Shown here one piece after another: positions 1-8,576 of a DNA stretch of 64,000 bases (position 1 is the first letter of the stretch; each line of letters opens with the position of its first letter). The position numbers were made by a program, and so were the translations under genes. The notes beneath the pieces are model-generated. The model saw nothing but the letters and a program-made list of their open reading frames with translations, did not search any database and had not been told where the DNA came from. Source of the DNA: Chloroflexota bacterium (GTDB lineage Bacteria; Chloroflexota; Anaerolineae; Anaerolineales; Anaerolineaceae); contig JAMCRR010000098.1 in assembly GCA_023381565.1 (NCBI GenBank), positions 1-64,000 on the forward strand, read 5' to 3'.

Positions 1-109
1 CCCGCTGGCGCACTTCTTCGCGCACGTGCGGTTTGTGGGTGAGCACTCTGGAGACGGTCGCGCTCGATACGCCCGCTAAGCGGGCAACATCCCTGATACT
101 GACCACCAT
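1..109 (-). CDS. LacI-family transcriptional regulator (5' end only)
   Basis: Only the first 36 codons lie in the window; the gene runs off the left edge. Reading leftward from the ATG at 109, the protein opens [20 protein letters not shown] and continues [16 protein letters not shown], which is the classic LacI/GalR N-terminal helix-turn-helix (recognition helix around residues 16-25) plus the start of helix 3. An AGGAG stands 10 nt before this ATG. An in-frame ATG at 130 would add seven residues but has no Shine-Dalgarno, so I prefer 109. LacI-family proteins bind palindromic operators with a central CpG and usually respond to sugars. Two such sites lie just upstream (179-192 and 230-243), so autoregulation is likely. 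The ligand and target genes cannot be read from this window. Confidence 0.9.
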   Translation of the reverse strand, partial: MVVSIRDVARLAGVSSATVSRVLTHKPHVREEVRQR

Positions 110-178
110 ACAGGCTTTGCTCCTGTCCATCCGGTTGGTTCCTTCAAGATCCTAAGGAACCAGCATACTCACCGAAAT

Positions 179-192
179 GGTAATCGATTACA
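179..192. promoter_or_regulatory. LacI-family operator-like site 1
   Basis: The core at 180-191, GTAATCGATTAC, is a perfect 12-bp palindrome centred on CG. It fits the general LacI-family pattern TGNAANCGNTTNCA at every defined position except the first. It lies about 75 bp upstream of the LacI-type start codon and 51 bp (about five helical turns) from site 2. Binding by the adjacent regulator is an inference. Confidence 0.55.
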
Positions 193-229
193 AGAATAGA
201 GCTAAAATTTCATTTCGAGATACAAACTG

Positions 230-243
230 TGAAAACGATTACA
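230..243. promoter_or_regulatory. LacI-family operator-like site 2
   Basis: TGAAAACGATTACA matches TGNAANCGNTTNCA at all defined positions. It shares CGATTACAAGAATA with site 1 in the same orientation, so the two sites form a 14-bp direct repeat as well as two palindromes. The CG centres are 51 bp apart. The rest of 110-497 contains no gene that I can support. Confidence 0.55.
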
Positions 244-497
244 AGAATATTCTACGAATTTATCGAGGGTTTGTCAAGGGGGATTTTTCAATCTCTGAGC
301 GCAACACAAGAAACACAAAGACCCACTCTACCCTCTTTGAAATTTCTTTTGCATACCCTGGTTGTCGTCGAATGACCACAAACCACTTTAGGTATTTCCA
401 TTTATTTTCTCTATATAATTGGCAAAGTGGTATAGGGCAATCCACCCGGTTTTGAGACGATTCCGGGGATAATCCCACAAAATACCAGTTTACCCCC

Positions 498-525
498 TTG
501 AAATTCGCGTAAATCTATCTATAAT
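498..525 (+). promoter_or_regulatory. Sigma-70 promoter for the GntR-type regulator
   Basis: TTGAAA (498-503), a 16-bp spacer and a perfect TATAAT (520-525) point rightward. The expected transcript starts near 532 and has a leader of about 114 nt before the TTG start at 646. Confidence 0.6.
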
Positions 526-645
526 AAGCATATCCAGGGGGATTTTTAAAGGTTATTCGGCTGTTCTTTACCGGTCAGACTATACCACCAACCATTTAGT
601 GGCTAATCCAAGAAACGCACCATCCTGCACGCTGGAGAGCTGATT

Positions 646-1374
646 TTGGATACTGAAAACCTCAACAAGCCACTCTATGTTCAAATTCAGGAGTACATCG
701 CCGAGATGATCCTCTCTGGCCAGATGGCTCCTGAAACCAAGCTGCCCTCGGAACGGGAATTCAGCCATGACCTGGGCGTCAGCCGCATGACCGTGCGCCG
801 GTCGATCACCGAGCTGGTGAACGAGGGCCTTCTGGAACGCCGTCACGGATCCGGCACTTACGTCGCCAAGCCTCGCCTGACCTTTGATGCCCGCGAGCTG
901 ATCAGCTACATACAGGCCATGCAAACGCGCGGCATCGCCACCGCCAGCCAGCTTTTAGAGTTTGGCCAGGTGCCAGCCAGCCGTCGCCTCTCCGAACGCC
1001 TGGCTGTAGAAATCGGCGACCCTCTCTATCGTGTGATCCTGCTGCGCCTTGCCAACCGTATTCCCTTTGTGCTGGAACGTTATTTTTTCCCTGCCTCCCG
1101 TTTACCCAATTTAGAAGAATACGACCTCGAAAAGACTTCCATATTGACCTTGTTAGTCGAAGGTTACTCCATCCAGTTTGCTCACATCTCGCAAACCATC
1201 GAAGCCGTTGCAGCCAGTGAAACCGTCGCTCAACAGCTGCGCGTTGAGGACGGATTCCCTTTGCTCATGGTTACACGCACGATCCTCCGCAAAGGCGATG
1301 ACGAGCCCGTTCAGTATGCTCAGGATTTCCTGAGAAGCGATTACGTCCGTATTCATTCTGATCTGGTTTGGTAG
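646..1374 (+). CDS. GntR/HutC-family transcriptional regulator
   Basis: A 242-residue one-component regulator. Residues 8-78 form a winged helix-turn-helix; the GntR signature is clear in LPSEREFSHDLGVSRMTVRR (33-52) followed by the wing HGSGTYVA. Residues about 95-235 match the UTRA effector domain of the HutC subfamily, including the closing pattern QYAQDFLRSDYVRI. The start is a TTG with GGAGAG seven nt upstream; no ATG in frame would preserve the first helix. HutC-type members usually respond to small metabolites such as amino acids, sugar phosphates or phosphonates and control the adjacent operon. Here that would be the permease to kinase series that begins 168 bp downstream. The gap between them holds an orphan AAGGAGG near 1461 with no start codon at a suitable distance. 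Confidence 0.92.
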   Translation: MDTENLNKPLYVQIQEYIAEMILSGQMAPETKLPSEREFSHDLGVSRMTVRRSITELVNEGLLERRHGSGTYVAKPRLTFDARELISYIQAMQTRGIATASQLLEFGQVPASRRLSERLAVEIGDPLYRVILLRLANRIPFVLERYFFPASRLPNLEEYDLEKTSILTLLVEGYSIQFAHISQTIEAVAASETVAQQLRVEDGFPLLMVTRTILRKGDDEPVQYAQDFLRSDYVRIHSDLVW

Positions 1375-1542
1375 CTCAACGTATCGATCTGCTCGACAAC
1401 AAGACCGGCTGTAGCTTCCCCTGGTCCGGGCTTGATGGAGGGAATCTACATTTATTCGAAAGGAGGTCTGCCATAAACCTAATTTCTATTCGCCCTACTG
1501 ATCCGGTTCTCGCATATTTTCAAGGAAAAGGAGGATACTGCA

Positions 1543-3168
1543 ATGGCTGATATAGTAATTCCCAGCGCGGGAGCAGAAGCTGATCGAAAGCTCTACGCCC
1601 GGAAAAGCTCCGGTCTGGTGCGGACCATCGGGGTTTTTGGAGCGATGGTCTTTGGTGTTCACTGCATCAGTCTCTCCTCATCCGGATTGATCCCCTTCTC
1701 GTGGGTCGCCGGCGTGTGGCCGGGGAGCAGCATCATCGGCGTGCTCACCGTTGCCATGTTCTTCTGCCTGTTCCATGCGTACACGTATGCTACGATTGGC
1801 GCAACCATGCCCCGCTCCGCGGCAGACTACACCTTGGGTAGCCGTGTCCTCAGCGCACCCCTCGCCTTCGCCGCGAGCTGGACTCTGGTCATCTTCAGCG
1901 CCATGGTTGCCGGCTCTCTCATCGCCTGGATCCCTAAGACCGGGCTGCCCGTGATGACCCGCACTATGGGGATCATCATGAATAATCCCAGCATGCTGGC
2001 CTTTGCGGATTGGTCGGTCACTTCGACTGGAATCATCCTGATCGGGTCGATCTGCACCGTGATCACCTTCTTCACCATGATTCTCCCGACCCGCACGATC
2101 GTCCGCATCCTGGAGGTTGGTTTCATTCTGGGCTTGATCGCCTGGGCGATCCTCTACTTCCAGCTAGGCACAGCCGCCAAAGACGCCTTCCCGGTCGCCT
2201 GGGATAAATTCATGGGGGCAGGCAGCTACGAAGGCCGCATTGCCCTGGCGAAAGCCAACGGCATGATCACCAATCCGAACGTGGCCATCATGACCCTGGC
2301 CGGGTTGATCATGGGCTTCTGGATCTTTTACGGCTACTACATCCCCACGTTTTTCGCCGGCGAGGTCAAGCAAGCCGAGTCGACCCTCCTGGCCGGTAGC
2401 TGGTCATCCTTGCTCGTCACCTGGGCGATCTTCGTCCTGGCGGCCATCTTGCTGCAGCGTCTGGTCCCCCTGGAGTGGATCGCCGCCGAAAGCTACTTGA
2501 GCAACACCGGCTATTCGGGCGGTCCAACCATGCCGTGGATTACGTTCTACGCTGCTATTCTCAAACCCAGCTTCATCTTGATCTTAATTGTCGCCATCGC
2601 CTGGGTTTATACGCTAATCAATCTGGCTCAGACGTATTTCTTCTACTGCAGCCGAATCATCTTCGCCTGGTCCTTTGACCGTCTGGTCCCCGAAGCCGTC
2701 TGCTGGATCCACCCCAAACTCCACAGCCCCATCTGGGCCATCCTGATCATCACCATCATCGCCGAGGTTGGCGTCATCGATGCTGCATTGGGCAGCGTAA
2801 TGGGCGCACAGCTCAACTTCGTTTTCTTCGCCGTATGGACACAGCTGGTTCCGGTACTGGCGATGACCCTCTTCCCATTCTTGAAACCCGACCTGTTTGA
2901 GAATGCTTCTGCCATGGTCAGGCGCAAGATTGGCAAAGTGCCGGTGATCACCATTGTCGGCGGGATCACTTTAACCTACCTGGTGTGGATGATCATCGCC
3001 TCCTTCTTATATCCGGCGGTTGGCGGGCGGATTGGCGTGAGCAACCTGCTGGTGCTGGCCGGTTTCTTCGTCAGCGGGTTTATTGTCTTCTATGTCGCCA
3101 GGTCGGTGCGCATGAGCCGAGAGGGCATCGACCTCAACTGGACATTCAAATCTGTGCCGCCAGTATAA
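1543..3168 (+). CDS. APC-superfamily amino acid/polyamine permease
   Basis: A 541-residue integral membrane protein with about 12-13 hydrophobic segments. It starts at an ATG 7 nt after AAAGGAGG. The N-terminal part, with RKSSGLVRTIGVFGAMVFGV leading into the first membrane helix and a GSS loop, is the APC pattern in which helix 1 carries the substrate-binding glycines. The family imports or exchanges amino acids, polyamines or related cations across the cytoplasmic membrane using proton or substrate gradients. The length is slightly above the usual 450-500 residues. It is the first gene after the GntR-type regulator, and the genes that follow (aminotransferase, FGGY kinase) suggest that the imported compound is an amine or amino acid that is catabolised. 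The substrate cannot be read from the sequence. Confidence 0.88.
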   Translation: MADIVIPSAGAEADRKLYARKSSGLVRTIGVFGAMVFGVHCISLSSSGLIPFSWVAGVWPGSSIIGVLTVAMFFCLFHAYTYATIGATMPRSAADYTLGSRVLSAPLAFAASWTLVIFSAMVAGSLIAWIPKTGLPVMTRTMGIIMNNPSMLAFADWSVTSTGIILIGSICTVITFFTMILPTRTIVRILEVGFILGLIAWAILYFQLGTAAKDAFPVAWDKFMGAGSYEGRIALAKANGMITNPNVAIMTLAGLIMGFWIFYGYYIPTFFAGEVKQAESTLLAGSWSSLLVTWAIFVLAAILLQRLVPLEWIAAESYLSNTGYSGGPTMPWITFYAAILKPSFILILIVAIAWVYTLINLAQTYFFYCSRIIFAWSFDRLVPEAVCWIHPKLHSPIWAILIITIIAEVGVIDAALGSVMGAQLNFVFFAVWTQLVPVLAMTLFPFLKPDLFENASAMVRRKIGKVPVITIVGGITLTYLVWMIIASFLYPAVGGRIGVSNLLVLAGFFVSGFIVFYVARSVRMSREGIDLNWTFKSVPPV

Positions 3169-3191
3169 ACCGGCGACCTATCCTCTCAGAG

Positions 3192-3239
3192 GCCGATCGT
3201 CAAAGGTATGCCAGAGCATAGTGTCTCAAGACGATCGGC
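3192..3239. repeat. Inverted repeat in the permease 3' region
   Basis: GCCGATCGTC (3192-3201) pairs perfectly with GACGATCGGC (3230-3239) across a 28-nt loop. No T-run follows, so it is not a standard intrinsic terminator. It lies 24 bp after the permease stop and could protect the mRNA 3' end. Confidence 0.4.
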
Positions 3240-3281
3240 TTGCCCTCAAAGGAGAGTGAAGGACCTTAACCCTCTCTACCG

Positions 3282-3310
3282 GTAGGGGCGCAAATCCCTT
3301 GCGCCCCTAC
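3282..3310. repeat. REP-like palindromic element, copy 1
   Basis: GTAGGGGCGCAA (3282-3293) and TTGCGCCCCTAC (3299-3310) form a perfect 12-bp stem with the 5-nt loop ATCCC. The left arm and its flank, CCGGTAGGGGCGCAA, recur exactly at 50899-50913. Both copies are intergenic and keep an 11-bp core stem while the loop differs, as expected for a dispersed palindromic repeat. No T-run follows. Confidence 0.65.
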
Positions 3311-3380
3311 ATAAGGGAATTCATCTGGTGGAAGCGAAGATTTTATCCAACTCCGAACAGGAGGCTTGCAGAGAATAGTG

Positions 3381-4331
3381 ATGATGACGCGCCTTTTATA
3401 CGCCTCAGATTTCCACGGTTCCGAAGCATTTTTTCGCAAATTTATCTCTGCGGCATTTCAGTATCAGGCTAACGTGTTGATCGTCGGTGGAGACGTGACC
3501 GGAAAAGCTATGATCCCGATCGTGCATCAAGGGAAAGGCCGTTTCATTGGGTACCTCTTCGGCCGTAAAGAAGAACCCGATTCACCAGAAGCCCTGGAAA
3601 GATTAAAACGCACGATCAACAACGTAGGTTTCTATCCCATTGTCCTGGAGCCCGATGAAGCCCGCGACCTTGAAAACAACCCGGACAAAATGGGTAAGCG
3701 GTTCGAGCAGGAGATGTGCCGGCGTGTGCGAGAATGGCTGACCCTGGCAGAAGAAAAACTCAGGCCACGTAAAATCTCCTTGTTTTTTATGCCCGGTAAC
3801 GACGACCTGGCTTCGATCGACAAAGTCATTGACGAGTTTGAATACGTGCACAATCCCGATGGCAAGCGCTTCTGGATAGACGATGACCACGAATTGGTCG
3901 GCCTATCCAATGCGAATATGACCCCCTGGCGCTGCGCAAGGGATATCGAGGAAGATGAGCTAGAAAGAAAATTGGAGCAAATCGGCGCGCTGCTTGAATT
4001 TCCCACTCGAGCAGTTGCTGATATTCACGTGCCGCCGTTCGCCTCGGGGATCGATGTCTGTCCCCAACTCGATAAAGATCTGCGGATTATGACGGAAGGC
4101 GGCCAGGTTTTGATGAAACCGGTTGGCAGCCCTTCTGTGCGATGTTTTCTGGAGAAATACCAACCACTCCTGAGCCTGCACGGGCATATCCACGAAGCTG
4201 CCGGATACGTGCGCATTGGTCGCACACTGGCCATCAATGCCGGGAGCGAATATGCCGAAGGGATTATGAAAGCAGCCATCATTAACCTTGAAAAAGACCG
4301 CGTTAAAGGCCATCTGCTCGTTTCTGGTTGA
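3381..4331 (+). CDS. Calcineurin-like metallophosphoesterase
   Basis: About 316 residues with all blocks of the metallophosphoesterase fold: DFH (10-12), GGDVTG (36-41), GNDD (139-142), a His in DIHVPP and GHIHE near 267-271, followed by NAGSEY. These residues bind two divalent metals and hydrolyse phosphomono- or phosphodiesters. The long helical insert between GGD and GND (residues 60-130) is unusual and may shape substrate choice. The start is uncertain: AGGAGG ends at 3364, and TTG 3366, GTG 3378, ATG 3381 and ATG 3384 are all in frame. I chose 3381 because it directly precedes the conserved beta-strand TRLLYASDFHG. The nucleotidyltransferase-fold gene follows after 22 bp. The substrate is unknown. 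Confidence 0.87.
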   Translation: MMTRLLYASDFHGSEAFFRKFISAAFQYQANVLIVGGDVTGKAMIPIVHQGKGRFIGYLFGRKEEPDSPEALERLKRTINNVGFYPIVLEPDEARDLENNPDKMGKRFEQEMCRRVREWLTLAEEKLRPRKISLFFMPGNDDLASIDKVIDEFEYVHNPDGKRFWIDDDHELVGLSNANMTPWRCARDIEEDELERKLEQIGALLEFPTRAVADIHVPPFASGIDVCPQLDKDLRIMTEGGQVLMKPVGSPSVRCFLEKYQPLLSLHGHIHEAAGYVRIGRTLAINAGSEYAEGIMKAAIINLEKDRVKGHLLVSG

Positions 4332-4353
4332 GGTGAGGCTGATAGGAGAGAAT

Positions 4354-5136
4354 ATGGGTAAATATGGAGAAATTCAACCCGATTTTTTTGCCGAACGCAC
4401 GCGCATCCTGAATGCTTTAAGCCAGCGGGAGAACACCCAGGTGGTCCTGCGCCTGATAGGCGCACTGGCATTTCGCACGCACTGCCCTCAATACGGCTAC
4501 ATCCAGGATGCGTTGGGGCGAGTTTTCACCGACATCGATTTTGCCACATATACCCGCTGCATAAAAGATGTGCACCGGCTGCTGCCTGAGCTTGGATATG
4601 AAGAAGACAAGATGGTGACGCGCCTTTTTGGAGAAGGACGCATGCTTTTCCACGATCCAAAACATGGGCGCCATATCGATATATTTATCGACCGCCTGGA
4701 TTTCAGCCACATCCTCCCATTTACCGGCCGTTTGGAAGCCGATCCTTTGACACTGCCTCTGGCTGAGTTGGTCATCGAGAAAATGCAAATTGTTCAACGC
4801 AACGAAAAAGACGTCATCGACACGATCATGCTTCTACGCGAGCACCCTGTGGGAGATAACGACCAAGAAACGGTTAACGTGCGCGTGATCAGTCAGTTGA
4901 CAGCCAATGATTGGGGTTTGTGGCGCACCGTGACCGGGAACCTTTCTCTGGTCAGTGAGCTGATGGAAACCTATCCCCAACTCACGGCAGAGGATCGCCA
5001 GGTCGTCAGGGGCCGCATCAAACAGATTCTAGAGGCGATCGATGCTCAACCCAAAACGATGCGCTGGAAAATGCGTGCTGCAATCGGCGAACGGGTCAAA
5101 TGGTACAAAGACGTCGAAGAGTTGCAGGGCAGATGA
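4354..5136 (+). CDS. Nucleotidyltransferase-fold protein, function unknown
   Basis: 260 residues; start ATG 4354 after AGGAGAG at a spacing of about 3-5 nt. The reading frame stays open further upstream, but that part overlaps the phosphoesterase. Residues 59-64 (TDIDFA) and 107-113 (HIDIFID) look like the paired acidic strands of the polymerase-beta nucleotidyltransferase fold, and a GALAF segment lies ahead of them, as in AbiEii/MNT-like and aminoglycoside-type transferases. The C-terminal third is helical. I cannot assign a substrate. It sits between a phosphoesterase and an aminotransferase in a same-strand run, which could mean that nucleotidylation and phosphate removal act on one intermediate, but that is speculation. 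Confidence 0.65.
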   Translation: MGKYGEIQPDFFAERTRILNALSQRENTQVVLRLIGALAFRTHCPQYGYIQDALGRVFTDIDFATYTRCIKDVHRLLPELGYEEDKMVTRLFGEGRMLFHDPKHGRHIDIFIDRLDFSHILPFTGRLEADPLTLPLAELVIEKMQIVQRNEKDVIDTIMLLREHPVGDNDQETVNVRVISQLTANDWGLWRTVTGNLSLVSELMETYPQLTAEDRQVVRGRIKQILEAIDAQPKTMRWKMRAAIGERVKWYKDVEELQGR

Positions 5137-5181
5137 TTATTCCGCAATTTCAATCCATCACCAGAATTGTTGGGAGATCGT

Positions 5182-6282
5182 ATGAAAAACTTAGAAGATT
5201 ATGTCGTCCCATGGGTACGAGAAGCGGAATCTTATAGTGACCGCCACCTCGAATTTGCCTGGCAACATCCAGATATCGTGAGGATGATGTCGAATGAAAA
5301 CCCTCTGCCTCCCTCCGAAGCAGTAATCGATGCTGTTCTAAACACCGCCCGCCAGGGGAACCTGTACCCCGATACCGGCGGAAAACTGCGTAAAATCCTC
5401 GGCGAGCGGGTGGGCCTGACGGCGGATAACGTTGTCCTGGGCAACGGCTCGACCGACGTGATCAACTTTATCCTGGAGACGTTCGTCGCCCCCGATGACG
5501 AGGTAGTGATTTCCGTGCCAACTTTCCCCATGTACGAAACACGCACGCGTGTAAACGGCGGAATACCGGTTCTGGTGCCCATGCAGGCAAATTTTTACTG
5601 GGATGTGGGCGCGCTGATCTCTGCGGTTACTACCCGCACGAAACTCATTTTTTTATGCACACCTAACAATCCCACCGGTAACAACCTGGCAGAGGATGAT
5701 CTGCGACGCATCCTGGCTCTGGGTATCCCCACCTTCGTCGATGAAGCCTATTATGAACTGGCAGAACATCCTTACACCTATGCGCATTTGATCCGCGAAT
5801 TCCCAAACACCATCATTAATCGCACCTTCTCAAAAGCCTACGCCCTGGCTGGGCTGCGCATCGGTTATGCTTATGCAGACGAGCGTGTGATCAGCTTCTT
5901 AAACCGCATGAAGATCCCCTGGAATGTGAGCCTGATCGCCATCTCGGCAGCCCTCGCCGCTTTAGAAGACAAAGAGGACCAGCAACTGAAACGGAAAACG
6001 ATCCTTGAAGGAAGGCGGTTCCTATGTGAACAGATTAACCTCCTCCCAGGGTTCCGCGCATTCCCTTCAGACGGAAATTTCGTGCTCATCGATGCCAGCA
6101 TCCTGGGCAAACCATCTGCCGAGATTGTCAACGAGCTGATCGCCCGAGGAGTATTTGTCCGTCCTATGGGAGGTCATCACCTTCAGGGTTACATACGGGT
6201 GACGGTCGGCTCACCCGAGCAAAACCGGTTCTTTCTGGATAAGCTGGGTGCTTTAGCCGCCGAATGGATCGCCACTCAGTGA
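5182..6282 (+). CDS. HisC-like class I/II aminotransferase
   Basis: 366 residues; PLP-dependent fold type I. Visible landmarks are MSNENPLPPS at the N-terminus, GNGSTDVI (PLP-phosphate loop), CTPNNPTGN near 160, VDEAYYE with the Asp that contacts the pyridine nitrogen, and TFSKAYALAGLRIGY with the Schiff-base Lys at 218. This is the histidinol-phosphate aminotransferase / threonine-phosphate decarboxylase subfamily. No other histidine genes are nearby, so a catabolic or specialised transaminase is as likely as HisC. ATG 5182 has GGGAG 5 nt upstream; TTG codons at 5167 and 5170 are less likely. The FGGY kinase begins 16 bp downstream, which implies one transcript. Confidence 0.85.
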   Translation: MKNLEDYVVPWVREAESYSDRHLEFAWQHPDIVRMMSNENPLPPSEAVIDAVLNTARQGNLYPDTGGKLRKILGERVGLTADNVVLGNGSTDVINFILETFVAPDDEVVISVPTFPMYETRTRVNGGIPVLVPMQANFYWDVGALISAVTTRTKLIFLCTPNNPTGNNLAEDDLRRILALGIPTFVDEAYYELAEHPYTYAHLIREFPNTIINRTFSKAYALAGLRIGYAYADERVISFLNRMKIPWNVSLIAISAALAALEDKEDQQLKRKTILEGRRFLCEQINLLPGFRAFPSDGNFVLIDASILGKPSAEIVNELIARGVFVRPMGGHHLQGYIRVTVGSPEQNRFFLDKLGALAAEWIATQ

Positions 6283-6298
6283 ACCAGGGTAAAATCTG

Positions 6299-7831
6299 AT
6301 GGAAAAAACCTTCATCCTGGCTCACGACACCGGTACCGGAGGAGATAAGGCGGTCCTGACCGACCTCCATGGTCGTGTGCTTCAATCTGCTTACCGGGAA
6401 TACAGTTTGTACTATCCGCGAGCCGGCTGGGTGGAGCAAAATCCAGAAGAGCTCTGGCAAGCTGTAACGGCTACAACCCGAGAGGTCATCGGCAGAGCCG
6501 GTATTGATCCACGCCAGATTCTGGGTGTCGGTATCTCTGCCCAGATGTTCAATTTACTCCCAGTCGATGAAGATTGCCGCCCCCTGACCCCCATGCTGAG
6601 CTGGCTCGATGTCCGTAGCGTAGCCCAGGCCGACCGGGTTTTGTCCGGGGAAATGCCCGGCTTTCTGTTTCAACAAACCGGCAATATCCCCACCGCAAAA
6701 GACATCATCCCGAAAATCCTCTGGCTGAAAGAAGAAATGCCCGAAGTCTGGCAGCGAACAGCCCGGTTGTTAGATTGTAAAGAATATATCCTCTATAAGC
6801 TGACGGGAAAAATCGGCATCGACTGGCACGGGGCCTCGGTCTTCTTCCTATTCAACCCGTATCAAAAAACCTGGTCTGAGGAAGCCTGCCGCCGGCTGGG
6901 TATCCCGGTCGAGATGCTGCCGCCTACCTATCCCAGCACCCAGGTCATCGGCGAGGTCACGGAGGATGCGGCTGCCCAAATGGGGCTGCAACCGGGAACA
7001 CCGGTCGTGATCTGTGCAGGCGATGTAGCTGTAGCGCAATCTGGCGCGGGTGCCAACGCCGACGGCAAAGCTCACCTGTGTGTGGGCACAGCCACCTGGG
7101 TTGGACTTTCGAGCCGCGTCTTTAAGAACGACCCCCAGAAGCCTTTCTGGGCGCTTAATCACATCGATCCTCAGAAATGGATCATCGCCGGAGAAATGGA
7201 AACCGGGGGTGGTGCGCTGATGTGGTTCCGCGATACTTTCTGCCACGAAGAGGGCTTGCTCGCCAGTCGGGGCGGCGTCTCCACGTATGAGCTGCTAGGA
7301 AATATGGCGGGCTCAGTCGAACCCGGTGCAGACCGGCTCATCTTCGCCCCCTGGCTCTCAGGTGAACGCGCCCCGGTTCTGGACCACTATGCCCGAGGAG
7401 GTTTCATCGGCTTATCCATGACGCATAATAAGAGCCATCTGGCTCGGGCGGTGATGGAGGGCGTGGCATATCACATCCGCTGGATCTGCGAGGCGCTCGA
7501 GGACCTGGGATTTTCTGTCGTCACGATGAATGCCATTGGCGGAGGCAGCAGCAGTCAGCTCTGGACACGCATCATCAGCGATGTCACCGGCAGACGCCTG
7601 CAGATTGTAGAACACCCCCTCGAAGCCGGGGCGATGGGGGCCGCCTTGACCGTGGCAGTTGGCATGGGCGTCTATCATAAAATGGAAGAAATTGACGATC
7701 TCATCCGCATCGAACGCATAGTCGAGCCAGAAGATAAATTCCAACAAAGGTACAATAGTATGTACCAGGAATACCGTTCTATATATTCTGCATTAGCGCC
7801 GGTTTACCGGCAACTTTATGAGGTGCCATGA
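6299..7831 (+). CDS. FGGY-family carbohydrate kinase (xylulokinase-like)
   Basis: 510 residues, the usual length for FGGY kinases. The N-terminal ATPase lobe opens with HDTGTGGDKAVLTD (phosphate-1 loop), followed by the sugar-contact region AGWVEQNPEELW and GISAQMF. The catalytic base is expected at the Asp of ICAGDVAVAQSGAG, and the C-terminal lobe carries NAIGGGSSSQLW and the adenosine loop EAGAMGAA. The family phosphorylates pentoses, hexoses, glycerol or related polyols. The DTGT-GGDK variant of the usual DxGTxxxK is slightly unusual. It lies in a run with an amino acid permease and an aminotransferase, so the true substrate could be an amino- or deamino-polyol rather than xylulose. The last 4 bp overlap the next gene. 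Confidence 0.87.
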   Translation: MEKTFILAHDTGTGGDKAVLTDLHGRVLQSAYREYSLYYPRAGWVEQNPEELWQAVTATTREVIGRAGIDPRQILGVGISAQMFNLLPVDEDCRPLTPMLSWLDVRSVAQADRVLSGEMPGFLFQQTGNIPTAKDIIPKILWLKEEMPEVWQRTARLLDCKEYILYKLTGKIGIDWHGASVFFLFNPYQKTWSEEACRRLGIPVEMLPPTYPSTQVIGEVTEDAAAQMGLQPGTPVVICAGDVAVAQSGAGANADGKAHLCVGTATWVGLSSRVFKNDPQKPFWALNHIDPQKWIIAGEMETGGGALMWFRDTFCHEEGLLASRGGVSTYELLGNMAGSVEPGADRLIFAPWLSGERAPVLDHYARGGFIGLSMTHNKSHLARAVMEGVAYHIRWICEALEDLGFSVVTMNAIGGGSSSQLWTRIISDVTGRRLQIVEHPLEAGAMGAALTVAVGMGVYHKMEEIDDLIRIERIVEPEDKFQQRYNSMYQEYRSIYSALAPVYRQLYEVP

Positions 7832-8526
7832 AATCCATCGTCGACCGTGAGATGTTGCGCAAGCGCGCCAGCCTCGCCCACACAGCCAGCTTGGGAGGGC
7901 TGATTATCCTCCTGGTTGCAGTGGCCTTTCCACTGATCATGCCAAAATCGACGACCGTTTCAGCAGCGATTCTCTTCGTCGGGTTTTCTGTATCAGCCAT
8001 CGGAGTCTTCATGGCAAACCGTTGGGTAAAAAAGCCTCGCCCAGAAGACGCGCTGGATAAATCCCTGAAATCCCTGAGCGACCAATATCGCCTGTATCAC
8101 TATCTGCCGGCTGCCGACCACCTTCTTCTGACCCCCATGGGAATCGTTGCCATCGAAACGGTCAACCTGGATGGCACATTTACCTACGTCCAAGGGCGGT
8201 GGAAACAATCTTTTTCGATGAACCGCGCCTTGCGCTATCTCTTTGAGGAGCGCCTGGGAAATCCGATCCTGCGAGCGCAGAAATCTGCCGAGGCATACGC
8301 CACGAAGCTCGCCTCTGCTCTCAACGATGATTTGCCGGTAAACGCACAGGCTCTGGTCGTCTTCATTCATCCTTTGGCCGAGGTGGATGCCAAGGGTACC
8401 CCCATTCCTGTATGCACCCCCAAATCGTTAAGCAAAAAAATCCCGGTGAACCTGCCGCGCTTAGAACTCGAACGGTACCATCAAATTCAGGCTATTCTGG
8501 ACGAATCTTCCCATCCAGGCAATTAG
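7828..8526 (+). CDS. NERD-like membrane protein, function unknown
   Basis: 232 residues, start ATGA overlapping the kinase stop. Two closely spaced hydrophobic segments (about residues 22-42 and 46-64) form a hairpin; the rest should be cytoplasmic. Residues about 90-190 resemble the NERD (nuclease-related) domain: DHLLLTPMGIVAIETVNLDG followed by a W-K segment, then QALVVF and the C-terminal VCTPKSL segment. In NERD proteins the usual pattern is an E-x-K near this site; here it reads ETVN, with Val where Lys is expected, so nuclease activity is doubtful. Its role in the cluster is unknown. Confidence 0.55.
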   Translation: MKSIVDREMLRKRASLAHTASLGGLIILLVAVAFPLIMPKSTTVSAAILFVGFSVSAIGVFMANRWVKKPRPEDALDKSLKSLSDQYRLYHYLPAADHLLLTPMGIVAIETVNLDGTFTYVQGRWKQSFSMNRALRYLFEERLGNPILRAQKSAEAYATKLASALNDDLPVNAQALVVFIHPLAEVDAKGTPIPVCTPKSLSKKIPVNLPRLELERYHQIQAILDESSHPGN

Positions 8527-8563
8527 GCAAATTGCGGGCGTCCCCCCCCCTAAAAGCCAATTG

Positions 8564-8569
8564 TATAAT
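8564..8569 (+). promoter_or_regulatory. -10 box placing a leaderless start at 8577
   Basis: A perfect TATAAT ends 7 nt before the ATG at 8577. No -35 is clear (the expected position is a C-run). A start site at about 8576-8577 would give an mRNA without a leader. Confidence 0.4.
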
Positions 8570-8576
8570 GGGAGAT

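Noticed and set aside
260-478. 72-codon leftward frame upstream of the LacI-type gene
   Set aside because: It lies in an AT-rich regulatory region with no ribosome-binding site and covers no conserved motif.
1368-1550. 60-codon frame that bridges the gntR stop and the permease start
   Set aside because: Its TTG start lies in the gntR end with no Shine-Dalgarno. The overlap with both genes is likely chance, unlike the 10189 and 47276 cases, which have strong ribosome-binding sites.
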